A stretch of DNA of 64,000 nucleotides from Nocardia rhamnosiphila NBRC 108938 (GTDB lineage Bacteria > Actinomycetota > Actinomycetes > Mycobacteriales > Mycobacteriaceae), in contig NZ_JOAJ01000003.1 of NCBI RefSeq assembly GCF_000720425.1, forward strand, positions 775,199 through 839,198. Reading direction: 5' to 3'. The translations under genes and the position numbers were made by a program. Below are positions 8,781 through 17,100 of this stretch, piece by piece (positions within the stretch are counted from its first letter, which is position 1; every line of letters starts with the position of its first letter). The notes beneath the pieces are model-generated. The model was not told the DNA's origin. It saw nothing but the letters and a program-made list of their open reading frames with translations, and did no database searches.

Positions 8781-9602
8781 ATGGGGAAGTTGGACGGAAG
8801 AGTCGCTGTCGTCACCGGCGGAGCGCGCGGGCAAGGCCGATCGCATGCGGTGACACTGGCCGAGGCGGGCGCCGATATCGTGCTGTGCGATATCGCCGCG
8901 CCGATCGCGAGCGTGCCCTACGCACTGGGTTCGGAAGACGATCTCGCCGAGACGGTGAAGCTGGTCGGCGAAACCGGCCGTCGCTGCGTCCCGGTCACCG
9001 CCGACGTCCGTGATCAGGAACAGCTCTACGCCGTCGCCGACCGGGCCATCGACGAATTCGGCCGTATCGACATCCTCCTGGCCAACGCGGGTATCGCATC
9101 GAACGCCCTGATCGCCGAAATGCCCGAACAGACCTGGCAGGACATGATCGACGTCAATCTGACCGGCGTCTACCACAGCTTCCGCGCCGTCGTCCCGCAT
9201 ATGATCGAGCGCGGCTCGGGCCGCATCGTCGCCACCGCCTCCATCGTCGCCCGCATGGGCGCCCGCCGATCCGGCCACTACGCCGCCGCGAAATGGGGTG
9301 TGGTCGGCCTGGTGAAATCGCTGGCCGAGGAGGTCGCCGAACACGGCATCACCGTGAACGCGGTCCTGCCCTCGGGAGTACAGACCGACATGATCATGAA
9401 CCCCGCCACCTACCGCGAACTCATGCCCGACCACGAAAACCCCACCCGCGAGGACGCCATGGCGATGTTCGAGGCCGGGGGCGGGCTGATCCAGCCGGAA
9501 GAAGTGTCCGAACTGATCCTGCTACTGGTCTCCGACTCCGGCGGCCGCTACAACGGTGAAGCCCTCACCATCTCCGGCGGCCTGAGCACCCACACGGTCT
9601 GA
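8781..9602 (+). CDS. Mycofactocin-type SDR family oxidoreductase
   Basis: A 273-residue short-chain dehydrogenase with the nucleotide-binding T-G-G-A-R-G-Q-G-R at 11-19. After strand 2 (V-L-C-D-I-A) it has an insertion of about 20 residues (P-Y-A-L-G-S-E-D-D-L-A-E-T-V) seen in mycofactocin-coupled SDRs with non-exchangeable NAD. The catalytic set is N-A-G-I-A, Ser in T-A-S-I-V and Y-A-A-A-K. The C-terminus ends G-G-L-S-T-H-T-V. AGGGAG precedes the ATG by four bases. It should oxidise or reduce an alcohol/carbonyl compound using mycofactocin as the electron partner; the substrate is unknown. No mycofactocin biosynthesis genes are in the window. Confidence 0.92.
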   Translation: MGKLDGRVAVVTGGARGQGRSHAVTLAEAGADIVLCDIAAPIASVPYALGSEDDLAETVKLVGETGRRCVPVTADVRDQEQLYAVADRAIDEFGRIDILLANAGIASNALIAEMPEQTWQDMIDVNLTGVYHSFRAVVPHMIERGSGRIVATASIVARMGARRSGHYAAAKWGVVGLVKSLAEEVAEHGITVNAVLPSGVQTDMIMNPATYRELMPDHENPTREDAMAMFEAGGGLIQPEEVSELILLLVSDSGGRYNGEALTISGGLSTHTV

Positions 9603-9721
9603 TCCACTCTCTCCGGCCCACCAAGCATCTGCACGTCGCGGCAGCGAGCCGACGCCGGACGGCTCGTCATCGCCGGGAAGGTGACGTGCTCATCGAACCA
9701 CGGGTACAAAGAGGTGTGCGA

Positions 9722-10168
9722 ATGGCAGATGACAACCGTGTCCAGATCCCACGCTGGCTGAAGCCGATGAATCGGATGATGATCGCCGTCGGCCGGGTCG
9801 GAGTTTCCCTACCCATGACCTTGCTCACGGTGCCCGGGCGGATCTCCGGAAAGCCACGCACCACACCGGTGACCCCGTTCGAATTCAATGGTGCCGAATA
9901 CGTTCTGGGTGGTATTCCCGGTGCCGATTGGGTGAAGAATGTGCAGGCCGCGGAGACCGTCGAACTGAAGACGAAACGGAAGACGCGGACCGCGCGCCTG
10001 GTGGAGGTTCCGGCGGCGGAGAGCGAGCCGGTGCTCCGGGAGTTCCCGCGACTCGTACCGACCGGCGTACCGGTCATGATCAAATCCGGGGTAGTGACCA
10101 GCGACGATCCCGATGAGTTCGCCGCCCTGGCGGGCCGCTGTGTGTTGTTCCGGATCGAGAACGTCTAG
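9722..10168 (+). CDS. Ddn-like F420-dependent (nitroreductase family) oxidoreductase
   Basis: A 148-residue member of the deazaflavin-dependent nitroreductase family (DUF385). It has the hydrophobic N-terminal region, then L-T-V-P-G-R-I-S-G-K-P-R-T-T-P-V, the strand Y-V-L-G-G, and D-W-V-K-N-V-Q-A, all typical of F420H2-binding split-barrel enzymes such as Ddn. AAAGAGG at 9708-9714 supports ATG 9722. It lies 119 bases after the SDR on the same strand and may be co-transcribed. The substrate is unknown; family members reduce quinones or nitroaromatics. Confidence 0.88.
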   Translation: MADDNRVQIPRWLKPMNRMMIAVGRVGVSLPMTLLTVPGRISGKPRTTPVTPFEFNGAEYVLGGIPGADWVKNVQAAETVELKTKRKTRTARLVEVPAAESEPVLREFPRLVPTGVPVMIKSGVVTSDDPDEFAALAGRCVLFRIENV

Positions 10169-10280
10169 ACAACGCCGCACGACCATTCCACGGTGCCCCA
10201 CCGTAGCCGGTAGCCGCCGATGCGAGTTGGGCGCACGCGGACAAGCACACTGCCGGGTGCGCTCATGTCGACGCCCCGTT

Positions 10281-10302
10281 CCCGGCGTCCTGAGACGCCG
10301 GG
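10281..10302. terminator. Hairpin between convergent genes
   Basis: CCCGGCGTC (10281-10289), loop CTGA, GACGCCGGG (10294-10302): a 9-bp perfect stem in the gap between the Ddn-like gene and the DUF397 gene that face each other. There is no long T-run, so it is probably a bidirectional terminator. Confidence 0.6.
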
Positions 10303-10310
10303 GGATCATT

Positions 10311-10502
10311 TCAGGCTCCGCTCATGTGGGCAATGAAGGCATCCCAGTCCTCCGGTGCGAAGTCCAGCGCGGGACCTGACGGATCCTTGGAATCCCGGAC
10401 ACCGACCCGCCTCGAGCCCAGCCAAGCGACTTCGACACAGTCCCCGCCACCCCCGCTGTACGACGACTTGAACCACTGCACACCCGATAATTCGCCCATC
10501 AC
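10311..10502 (-). CDS. DUF397 small protein
   Basis: A 63-residue DUF397 protein with the family signature W-F-K-S-S-Y-S-G-G-G-G-D-C-V-E-V-A and V-R-D-S-K-D-P-S-G-P. It overlaps the end of the upstream XRE regulator by 4 bases (ATGA), so the two are translationally coupled. In Streptomyces such small proteins are paired with WhiJ-like regulators and take part in control of development; the molecular role is not known. Confidence 0.92.
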   Translation of the reverse strand: MMGELSGVQWFKSSYSGGGGDCVEVAWLGSRRVGVRDSKDPSGPALDFAPEDWDAFIAHMSGA

Positions 10503-11374
10503 TGGTCGTATCTCCTTGCGATTCTCCGTATTCGATCCCGCGAGGTCACCTCATCGAGCGCCGCGAACCGAAGCGTTTCGTATAGTGCGCGAAACCGCGT
10601 CACATCATCGGAATCCTCGAAAGTCATAGAGCCGATTGCGCCCTCCGAGTGGACTACAGCCGGTTCGCTGTCCGGGAAGTCGAGCACGATGAAAGGCTGG
10701 ACGACATCACCGGTCGGTAACCCGGCGGCGAAGGGCAGCACCCGCAGAGTGACGTTGTCGTGTGTGCTCGTATCGGCGATTGCCCGGCACTGAGCCGCCA
10801 TGACCCGCTTCGAACCAACCACCGTGTGCAACACATTCTCGTGCAACAAGTACTCCATCCGGGCTCTCGAGCGGCGCTGCGCGAGCCGTCGCTGGCGCTG
10901 CATCCGCATTTCTACCCGGCTGTCGATCTGCTGCTCGGGGTCGTCCGGCGCGTAGGCGCGGTAGATCGCTTTGGCATAGTCGGCCGTCTGAAGAAGGCCA
11001 GGGATCACAAGCGGTTGGAAGAACCGGAAATCGGTGGCATAGGCCTCAAGCTCGAGATAGGAACTGAATCCCTCGTGCATAAAGTGCCGATAGTTCTGCC
11101 ACCAGACCTTCGTATTCGATTGCGCCGCAATAGCCATCAAGTATTCGGTGCGATCATCGGGCAGATCGAAGTAACGGCAGAGGAATTCGACCTCCCGGAC
11201 CTTGATCCGCTCATACTGCCCCAGCTCGATCCGGCTCAATGTCGCCCGGCTGAACTCGGTCTCCCGGGCCACCTGTTCCAGCGTCGAACCGCGTGCATGG
11301 CGCGCGTCGCGCAACGCTCTCCCCAGTTGCCGCCGCGGCAGTGTGGTGCCGCTGAGATCCGCCTTGCTCGGCAT
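10499..11374 (-). CDS. WhiJ-like XRE regulator with DUF5753 domain
   Basis: A 291-residue protein with an N-terminal XRE helix-turn-helix (about 15-70: L-G-R-A-L-R-D-A-R, then S-T-L-E-Q-V-A and F-S-R-A-T-L-S-R-I-E-L-G). A DUF5753 domain (about 100-285) follows, containing P-G-L-L-Q-T-A-D-Y-A and Q-R-R-S-R-A-R-M-E-Y-L-L-H-E. ATG 11374 was chosen because GGGGAGG lies just upstream; the frame extends 7 codons further. It is the standard partner of the DUF397 gene downstream and may sense a ligand through the DUF5753 part. The targets are unknown. Confidence 0.92.
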   Translation of the reverse strand: MPSKADLSGTTLPRRQLGRALRDARHARGSTLEQVARETEFSRATLSRIELGQYERIKVREVEFLCRYFDLPDDRTEYLMAIAAQSNTKVWWQNYRHFMHEGFSSYLELEAYATDFRFFQPLVIPGLLQTADYAKAIYRAYAPDDPEQQIDSRVEMRMQRQRRLAQRRSRARMEYLLHENVLHTVVGSKRVMAAQCRAIADTSTHDNVTLRVLPFAAGLPTGDVVQPFIVLDFPDSEPAVVHSEGAIGSMTFEDSDDVTRFRALYETLRFAALDEVTSRDRIRRIARRYDQ

Positions 11375-11529
11375 CGTGCCTCCCCTGTTTCTCAACGAAT
11401 CGCCCGGCGTTTCTCAGTTCGAGAACAATCGTAGGCAGGTACCGGGAAACGTGCTGCGACTTCCCATCGATCCCGTGACGGCCTCCCGCCGACCCACGCC
11501 GAGTCTGTGACCTGCAGCAACATAGTCGC

Positions 11530-11835
11530 ATGTCCGAGAGATACGGAAGTCGTTGTCGCAAAGACGCTTTGCCGACGGCCTACGGCAACGCCGAGACACA
11601 CGCACCGACGCGCCACACCGAATGCGACGGCCGGCTGGCCGTCTGGCGGCTCGATCGCGAGGCGATCCAGATCCTGGAGGTGCGCGAGACTTCCGGTGTG
11701 GGCGTGCCCCTGCCCGACCACACCTGCACCGACCTCGCGGATATGCGCGAGCGGTTCCCCGAGTACACCCGCCTGTGGGATGCGATCCGCCACGAGTTCT
11801 GGACACATACCGTCGCGCGGGGACTGCTCGGATGA
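11530..11835 (+). CDS. Hypothetical protein, 101 aa
   Basis: A short protein without a recognised domain. The N-terminus is polar. Residues 45-100 are more regular, with V-W-R-L-D-R-E-A-I-Q-I-L-E-V and a helix L-A-D-M-R-E-R-F-P-E-Y-T-R-L-W-D. It is transcribed divergently from the XRE/DUF397 pair and overlaps the next gene by ATGA, so it is the first gene of a two-gene operon. Start ATG 11530 lacks a clear ribosome site, so the true start may be further in. Regulation by the WhiJ-like protein is plausible from position only. Confidence 0.55.
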   Translation: MSERYGSRCRKDALPTAYGNAETHAPTRHTECDGRLAVWRLDREAIQILEVRETSGVGVPLPDHTCTDLADMRERFPEYTRLWDAIRHEFWTHTVARGLLG

Positions 11836-12410
11836 GCGCTATCCACTACCCCGACGACGAGTCGGTCGCCGAGATCACCGCGCACTTCCTGCCGACCGTA
11901 CCCGCCGGATCGCTGCCCGTACTGTTCGGCTTCCGCTTCGACGGCGAGACGATCCACGCCGAATGCGCCGAGGTCGATCCGAGCCGGGGCGTCACGGATC
12001 CGAATCCGATCCATGTGGCGGCCGCCCGGGTGCGTGCCGTCCTCGGTCCCGGCATGTTCGGACTCGGTTTCGTCTTCCTCGTTTTCGCCGATCAACTGAA
12101 TTCCCGCGCCGGTACCCGGCATATCCCGGCACCCGTCCGTATCGCCGCGGCGCGACTGCCCGCCGGGTCGGATATTCTCGCGGCCGCCACCATCGATGCC
12201 ACCGGTCGTCAGTGGTGGGCGGTCCGCCCCCACCACTGCGGCGCCGACCCGATACTCCTGCGGTTTCCCGCCGTCGCGCCCCGGGATTGGCGCCTACCCG
12301 AATCCATCGACGCGTCCCTGTGGACGGCCGCGCTGGCTCTCGACGACACCAACCATCCGCATCTACTGAGGCTGCGGATCACGAACCCGCGCGAACGGAC
12401 CGGACTGTGA
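11832..12410 (+). CDS. Hypothetical protein, 192 aa
   Basis: The gene starts within the stop codon of the preceding one (ATGA overlap). The predicted soluble protein contains I-T-A-H-F-L-P-T-V, a mixed segment F-G-F-R-F-D-G-E-T-I-H-A-E-C-A-E-V-D, and W-W-A-V-R-P-H-H-C. No family is recognised. The translational coupling suggests it acts together with the 101-residue protein. It converges with the EspG gene. Confidence 0.6.
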   Translation: MSAIHYPDDESVAEITAHFLPTVPAGSLPVLFGFRFDGETIHAECAEVDPSRGVTDPNPIHVAAARVRAVLGPGMFGLGFVFLVFADQLNSRAGTRHIPAPVRIAAARLPAGSDILAAATIDATGRQWWAVRPHHCGADPILLRFPAVAPRDWRLPESIDASLWTAALALDDTNHPHLLRLRITNPRERTGL

Positions 12411-12445
12411 GTGCTCCCCGTGTCCGCCGCCACCGCAGCCGGCGC

Positions 12446-13219
12446 TCACCAGGCATCGGCGCGCTCCTCCGTCAACCGGCGCCAGGCCAGCTCCAGCCAG
12501 CTGCCGAAATGGCGGGTGAACTCGGCCGGGGTGGCCGGGCGCACCGTCACGTGGGTTCCGCGTTGTTCGGTGTAGCGGCCGTCACCGGCGATGTCGTGCC
12601 ATTCCAGCAACCGGAGCGGATCGGCATTCGCGTCGAATCGCCCCATCCGGAGCACCGCGCAACCGCCACCGTCGGCCTCTCTCCGGACCAGCCGCCGATA
12701 CCGGTCCCGCGCGCGGGTGCGCTGCGGATTCTCGAACTGCTCCGGCCGGGAGTCCACATCGTCGGGATGGAAGGTCTCGGGCCCGGCCGTCCCGGGCGCA
12801 CACCCGGGCAACGCGGTCACCAGCCGGGCCGCCAGTTGCTCCGGCCGCAAGAGTCGCACCTGAATCGACCCGAAGTCATGGGCATTACCGGCCTGGCTCA
12901 TCGTCACCGCATGACTCTCGGTGCGCGCGCCCACAATCCGGTAGTTGCGCATATCGCCGCGTCCGGTGCTGCGTTTGTGCGCGACAGTGCCGCCGAAGAT
13001 CGCGATATGCATTTTCGAGGTGCCCAGCGTATCCAGGGCCACTTGGATAGTGGCGCGTTCCTCCCGCGTATACCGCTCCCGCACCGCGAGGCGATGCGCC
13101 CGGGCTTCGTCGTTGAAGGCGAAACGGCTGGTGTAGCGCAGTGGGCTGGGGAACCGGTCGTAGGCGTCGCTGTACCACAGCGCCGCGAAATCGTCCGGCT
13201 CCCACGTCCACTCGGACAT
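12446..13219 (-). CDS. ESX secretion-associated protein, EspG family
   Basis: A 257-residue EspG-like protein. The N-terminal signature W-E-P-D-D-F-A-A-L-W followed by D-R-F-P-S-P-L-R-Y is typical, and the rest alternates strands and helices, with F-G-G-T-V near the middle as in the family. EspG proteins are cytosolic chaperones that bind PE/PPE-type substrates of type VII secretion. Consistent with that, the upstream genes on the same strand encode a W-x-G/PPE-like protein and a helical partner. No EccABCDE secretion machinery is in the window, so this would be a satellite substrate/chaperone locus. Confidence 0.85.
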   Translation of the reverse strand: MSEWTWEPDDFAALWYSDAYDRFPSPLRYTSRFAFNDEARAHRLAVRERYTREERATIQVALDTLGTSKMHIAIFGGTVAHKRSTGRGDMRNYRIVGARTESHAVTMSQAGNAHDFGSIQVRLLRPEQLAARLVTALPGCAPGTAGPETFHPDDVDSRPEQFENPQRTRARDRYRRLVRREADGGGCAVLRMGRFDANADPLRLLEWHDIAGDGRYTEQRGTHVTVRPATPAEFTRHFGSWLELAWRRLTEERADAW

Positions 13220-13342
13220 CGATCATCCCTCTTTTTCGTTGCGGGACAACAGCTCCCGCGATGTATCGGCGACGTTGCGGTACCGCACCCAGTACCGCGC
13301 GGCCGGCTGACCGAGCGGCTCGTACAGCGAAACTCTCGGCTT

Positions 13343-14497
13343 CTAGTCGGGGTTGCGTCCGATCACGCCACCGGCGATGGTGGGCGGGATATCGCCCAGC
13401 AATTCCTCGGTGTTCTCCTGGTTGATCAGATAATCGGGCGTCGAACGCTTCGACTCGTCTTCCTGACCACCACGTCCCGCACCGGCGCCACCCATCGGCA
13501 TACCCGTCATCCCACGGTTGGCCGCCGCGTTCGCCGCGGCGGCGGACGCACCCGCCGGGACGCCGGCGGCGGTATTCGGTGCGCCCTGAACCGTGCGGCC
13601 GGGAGTCTGCGACTCGGGAGCGCCCGGGGAACCGGGAGTTCCCGAAGGTGTACCGCCCGGCGAACCGGGACTTGTTGTCACACCGGCCGGTGTGGTGCCC
13701 GCCGGGACGGTGGGGGCGGCGCCGGTGGGGTCTTCCGTGGACGCGGGGTCGGTGGCGGTATCGCCGGGGTCGGTGGTGGTCGGCTGCGTCGTCTCCTCGC
13801 CGGGGGTCTCGCCCGGCGTCTCGCCCTCCGGAGTCCCCGGCGTCTCGCCCGCAGGCGTCTCCCCTGCTGTACCGGCGGGGCTCTCCGGAGAAGTAGCGCC
13901 GGGGTTCCCGGTGTCGGTGTTGTATCCGCCGGGTGGCGGGGCGGGGATATCGGTGGTGGAGGTGGGACCGACAGGGACGGGAATCACCGGTATCTGGGTA
14001 TCGAGTTCCCCGAACCGGTCGACGTACTGGGTTTTCATCGCCACCCGCGCCTGCTCGGTCCGCCGACCGATCTCCTCGTCATGCCAGAACTGGTTCCAAT
14101 GCCTGTTGACCCACCCCCCGGCATCCATCGGCTCAGGAATGGCCTTTTTCGTCTCCACGATCGCATCGGCCGCAGCCCGGATCCCGTTCGCCAGCGCTTC
14201 GAGTGCAGGAGTCACGGGGCGGGCATGCTTGTCGATGTAATCCTGGATGGCCTGCTTGGACTGCTCGGCGGCCGGGCCGGACCACGCCTGCGCAAGAGAC
14301 GCCTGAGTGGATCGCAGGAACGTTTCGAAACCCTGCTCCCACATCAGTTTCATCAGCAGATACTTCCCTGCCTGACCGGTCGCATCGTTCACATCGAGCG
14401 GACTGAACGCGCCACTGATCTTGGGGTGATCCCAGCCGTCCGGATGCTCTCCACCCTTCGGAATGGTCGCGTCTTCATACTGCGGTGTGTCGCTCAT
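13343..14497 (-). CDS. PPE/WXG-like putative ESX substrate with Pro/Gly/Thr-rich tail
   Basis: A 384-residue protein. The N-terminal 180 residues are helical and include L-A-Q-A-W-S-G-P-A-A-E-Q-S (a W-x-G turn) and a long amphipathic helix P-V-T-P-A-L-E-A-L-A-N-G-I. Residues 200-330 are a low-complexity region of short repeats such as G-E-T-P-G. The C-terminus is ordered again, with D-Y-L-I-N-Q-E-N-T and L-G-D-I-P-P-T-I-A-G-G-V-I-G. The start overlaps the stop of the preceding helical gene by 4 bases. The arrangement resembles PE/PPE-type pairs exported by ESX systems. No signal peptide is present. Confidence 0.7.
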   Translation of the reverse strand: MSDTPQYEDATIPKGGEHPDGWDHPKISGAFSPLDVNDATGQAGKYLLMKLMWEQGFETFLRSTQASLAQAWSGPAAEQSKQAIQDYIDKHARPVTPALEALANGIRAAADAIVETKKAIPEPMDAGGWVNRHWNQFWHDEEIGRRTEQARVAMKTQYVDRFGELDTQIPVIPVPVGPTSTTDIPAPPPGGYNTDTGNPGATSPESPAGTAGETPAGETPGTPEGETPGETPGEETTQPTTTDPGDTATDPASTEDPTGAAPTVPAGTTPAGVTTSPGSPGGTPSGTPGSPGAPESQTPGRTVQGAPNTAAGVPAGASAAAANAAANRGMTGMPMGGAGAGRGGQEDESKRSTPDYLINQENTEELLGDIPPTIAGGVIGRNPD

Positions 14498-14964
14498 GCC
14501 GGCCCACCAAGAAAGGCATTCAAGTCGACGACCGGGCCGGCAGGCGGCCTTTCCGGCAGGGTCTCGTTCAAAGAATTGAACGCGGCCGCGAACTCACTGT
14601 CGGCCTGCATCATCTGATCTCGCATGATCCGGAAGACGTTCTGAATGTCGTCGACGATCTTGTAATGCTGATCCATGATCTCCCAGACACCGTTGCCATC
14701 CGGGGCACCCTTCGCCTTCACCTTGTAGCGACCGACCATGGCTCGGGCGGACATCAGGTCATCGTTGGCTTCCCCCAGGCCCCAGTGATCCTGCTGAGAG
14801 ATTTCCTCCGCGCTACCTTGAATCCGCACAATCTGATCTTTGAAGAACTGACAGTCGCGTTCAAGGTAAATAAAATCTTCCGGTGTCATCTGCACCGATG
14901 CCTGACCGTTGGTAGCCGCATTGAGCATGTTGGCCATCGGCCGCGGTCCGGGCTCGTCACCCAT
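14494..14964 (-). CDS. Helical partner protein with YxxxD motif, putative ESX substrate
   Basis: A 156-residue, mostly helical protein. It contains H-W-G-L-G at 60-64, which may form the turn of a WXG-like hairpin, and Y-K-I-V-D at 101-105, matching the Y-x-x-x-D/E secretion motif of type VII substrates. There is no signal peptide or membrane helix. It is translationally coupled (ATGA overlap) to the PPE/WXG-like gene, which suggests the two proteins form a heterodimer recognised by the nearby EspG. The identification as an ESX substrate is inference; the family itself is not recognised. Confidence 0.6.
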   Translation of the reverse strand: MGDEPGPRPMANMLNAATNGQASVQMTPEDFIYLERDCQFFKDQIVRIQGSAEEISQQDHWGLGEANDDLMSARAMVGRYKVKAKGAPDGNGVWEIMDQHYKIVDDIQNVFRIMRDQMMQADSEFAAAFNSLNETLPERPPAGPVVDLNAFLGGPA

Positions 14965-15003
14965 TTCTGTCCTTCCGCAGCATTATTTCGATACTCGGCT
15001 TAC

Positions 15004-15555
15004 TCACGCGCCTGCCGGGATGTTCGGCGCAACCTTCTCAACCAAGTTTCGGGCGAGTTCGCAAGTGTCGAGATGTCCGGTCTTACTGCGAGACGGCGGA
15101 TTGGTGAGCAAGAATTCAAGGCTTCCCCCGATAAGTTCAACGTTGACATTGCACGAAGCTTCGACTTGGGCCTTTCCTTGCTGCGAGACGATTGCCGACC
15201 GTCCAACGGTCTCGAATTCCAGGGTTCCGGGAAACCCCTGGTCTTTAATCATGTCGAGGGTCATATTAGTGGTGCGGATGGCAGCCGAATACCCATCGGT
15301 CTGTATCCACATGCACCCGTCCCACTTTATCCCGTTCGCACTTGCATCATCCGGCATAGGATCTCGCAGCCCCTCCGACTTCAGGGTCTCCTGTGGGATA
15401 TCTGTGCACGGGTCGAACCCGGTAGGCACCTCCGCCGCGACACTCGGCGTATCCGGAGCCGTCGAACCCTTGGTAGCAGACTCACACCCCGTCAGCACCA
15501 GCACCGCCCCGCCCACCAGCGCGATCAACGCCTTACGCTTCCCCGCGGCCACCAT
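15004..15555 (-). CDS. DUF3558 lipoprotein
   Basis: A 183-residue lipoprotein with a short basic N-terminus, a hydrophobic segment and lipobox L-T-G-C. The mature part has F-D-P-C-T-D-I-P, D-G-C-M-W and a C-terminal D-T-C-E-L-A-R-N-L-V, the pattern of DUF3558 proteins of Nocardia and mycobacteria. Start ATG 15555 has GGAGG five bases upstream. It precedes the ESX-like genes on the same strand (39-base gap) and is probably their operon leader. The function of DUF3558 is unknown. Confidence 0.88.
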   Translation of the reverse strand: MVAAGKRKALIALVGGAVLVLTGCESATKGSTAPDTPSVAAEVPTGFDPCTDIPQETLKSEGLRDPMPDDASANGIKWDGCMWIQTDGYSAAIRTTNMTLDMIKDQGFPGTLEFETVGRSAIVSQQGKAQVEASCNVNVELIGGSLEFLLTNPPSRSKTGHLDTCELARNLVEKVAPNIPAGA

Positions 15556-15909
15556 CCGACCTCCACCGCCGATACCACCAGTCGTCCGACCCTTGGGGAG
15601 GACCGGCGTCTCCGCCCCCTGCTGCCGGCTCGCCCAGACGTTACCGGCGCTAAAAACTCGACGCAACCGCCCAAGCCTCCCGGACCTGCACGCATAGTCG
15701 ACGCGCCGGCGGATTCGTCACCCTGCTCACCAACCCGCGTCGGGCGGCGACCAAATCCTTTGAGCGCCTCCGGAACGCGGTGTACCCCACTGCTTCTTGC
15801 CCGCGTAGCAGGTCTGCGGCCTGTCGTGTGGCCTACGTCGAATACCACTCCCACCGGGGCCTACGCTTCTGGCTTGGCACCGTACGACGCCTCCCGCGAG
15901 AATGCCGGG
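15556..15909. other. Intergenic region without a gene
   Basis: This 354-base gap separates the divergent DUF3558 and FGE-like genes and should hold both promoters. No convincing reading frame, RNA or operator was recognised. A possible -10 TACGCT lies near 15862 for the rightward gene. Confidence 0.5.
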
Positions 15910-16857
15910 GTGACCCATGGTGATCTGACCGCTGCGCGGTGGCGGGAGCTGTCCGACGAATCGGCCATGCGGGTTGCGCGTGCCATAGCCCGCGAGAACA
16001 GCGCGGAGCTTGTCGGTGTTCACTCCCATGAGTACGTCGGCCGGCGACAGCGTATTGCCTTGTTCGACAAGGCGGGTACGCGGTTCTCGCTGGTCCCGGG
16101 CGGTCGGGTACGCCTCGGTTACGACGGGGGCCGGTTCGTCCCGTCGCCCCACCAGGCAGCCGATTTCGCCGCGAGCGCCGAGGAGTACGGTCTACCGGCG
16201 ATCACGGAGTTCGTCGACACGACGACCTCACCGGATCGGATAGTGGAACTTCCAGCGATGTTTGTCGGGGTGGAGGCGCTGGATCCGTGCCTCGTGAGTG
16301 TGCCGGCCGATGATCCGCGGGTCCTCGAGTTGATCGCCGAATCCGGCGCTCGGCCCGGCGCCACCGTCGTGCTGTCGGGCGCGGACGGAGGCCTGAAAGT
16401 CGAGTTCGACGAGCTGGGGCAGGTGCGCCATGCCCAAGTGGTCGAACAGGTTTCCTACGAACAGGCGTTGCGTGCGACGGCCGCGCTGGGAGTTCGGGCG
16501 AGCACTCCGGACGAGTGGGAGTACGCCTGCGGCGCCGGAGCCTCCACCCTGTTCCGCTGGGGTGACGACAGCTTGGACGGCGGCTATCCGTTCGATCATT
16601 CGGCAGGGCCACACCGGGAGGCGAACCTATGGGGTCTGATGATCGGCCAGGATCCGTATCGGCACGAGTTCACCACCGAGCCGGCCGTCGTCTGTGGTGG
16701 TGACGGGGGCAGCGCCACCTGCGGCGGCGCCGGGTTCTTCCTGGGGTGGCTCACGTTGGCGACCGCCTACCGTGACAGAGATTTCGGGGCGTGGCTCGAA
16801 TCGGACGACCGGTACGTCACCGAACTACTCATCCGGCCGGTCGCCGAGTTGATTTGA
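15910..16857 (+). CDS. FGE/SUMF1-like domain protein
   Basis: A 315-residue protein. The N-terminal half begins R-W-R-E-L-S-D-E-S-A and includes V-G-V-H-S-H-E-Y-V-G-R-R-Q-R-I-A-L-F. The C-terminal half has S-T-P-D-E-W-E-Y-A-C-G-A-G-A-S-T-L-F-R-W-G-D-D, which closely follows the L-P-T-E-A-E-W-E-Y-A-A-R-G-G...W-G-D-E core of formylglycine-generating enzymes. The paired cysteines that make FGE catalytic are not clearly placed, so it may be a non-catalytic relative. GTG 15910 is the likely start but the ribosome site is weak; ATG 15968 is possible. It stands alone. Confidence 0.65.
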   Translation: MTHGDLTAARWRELSDESAMRVARAIARENSAELVGVHSHEYVGRRQRIALFDKAGTRFSLVPGGRVRLGYDGGRFVPSPHQAADFAASAEEYGLPAITEFVDTTTSPDRIVELPAMFVGVEALDPCLVSVPADDPRVLELIAESGARPGATVVLSGADGGLKVEFDELGQVRHAQVVEQVSYEQALRATAALGVRASTPDEWEYACGAGASTLFRWGDDSLDGGYPFDHSAGPHREANLWGLMIGQDPYRHEFTTEPAVVCGGDGGSATCGGAGFFLGWLTLATAYRDRDFGAWLESDDRYVTELLIRPVAELI

Positions 16858-16946
16858 GGGCTTCGCACGTTCGTTGATATCCCGCAGCGCGGTGTCCCGA
16901 GAGCATGTGGTGATGATGGCCCACTTGCGAGTGCGGCGATTACTAC

Positions 16947-16979
16947 GCCTATTCACCGCAGATTCTGCGGTGAATAGGC
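16947..16979. terminator. Long hairpin between convergent genes
   Basis: GCCTATTCACCGCAGA (16947-16962) and its exact complement (16964-16979) form a 16-bp perfect palindrome around one base. It sits between the FGE-like gene and mgtE, which face each other. There is no T-run; it is best read as a bidirectional terminator. Confidence 0.65.
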
Positions 16980-17100
16980 CTTCGATTCCCCGCACGGGCC
17001 TCGCCGCGCTGTCGACGAACGAGCGCACCGCGAACCATCATTCCCATGGCAAACACGCCGGACCGCGCCGAGCGCCGAACTCGACCCGACGCTGCCCCGC

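Noticed and set aside
11507..14617. Rightward frame of over 1000 codons across the 11.8-14.6 kb region
   Set aside because: Most of it is antisense to EspG and the PPE-like gene, with low-complexity translation and no domain.
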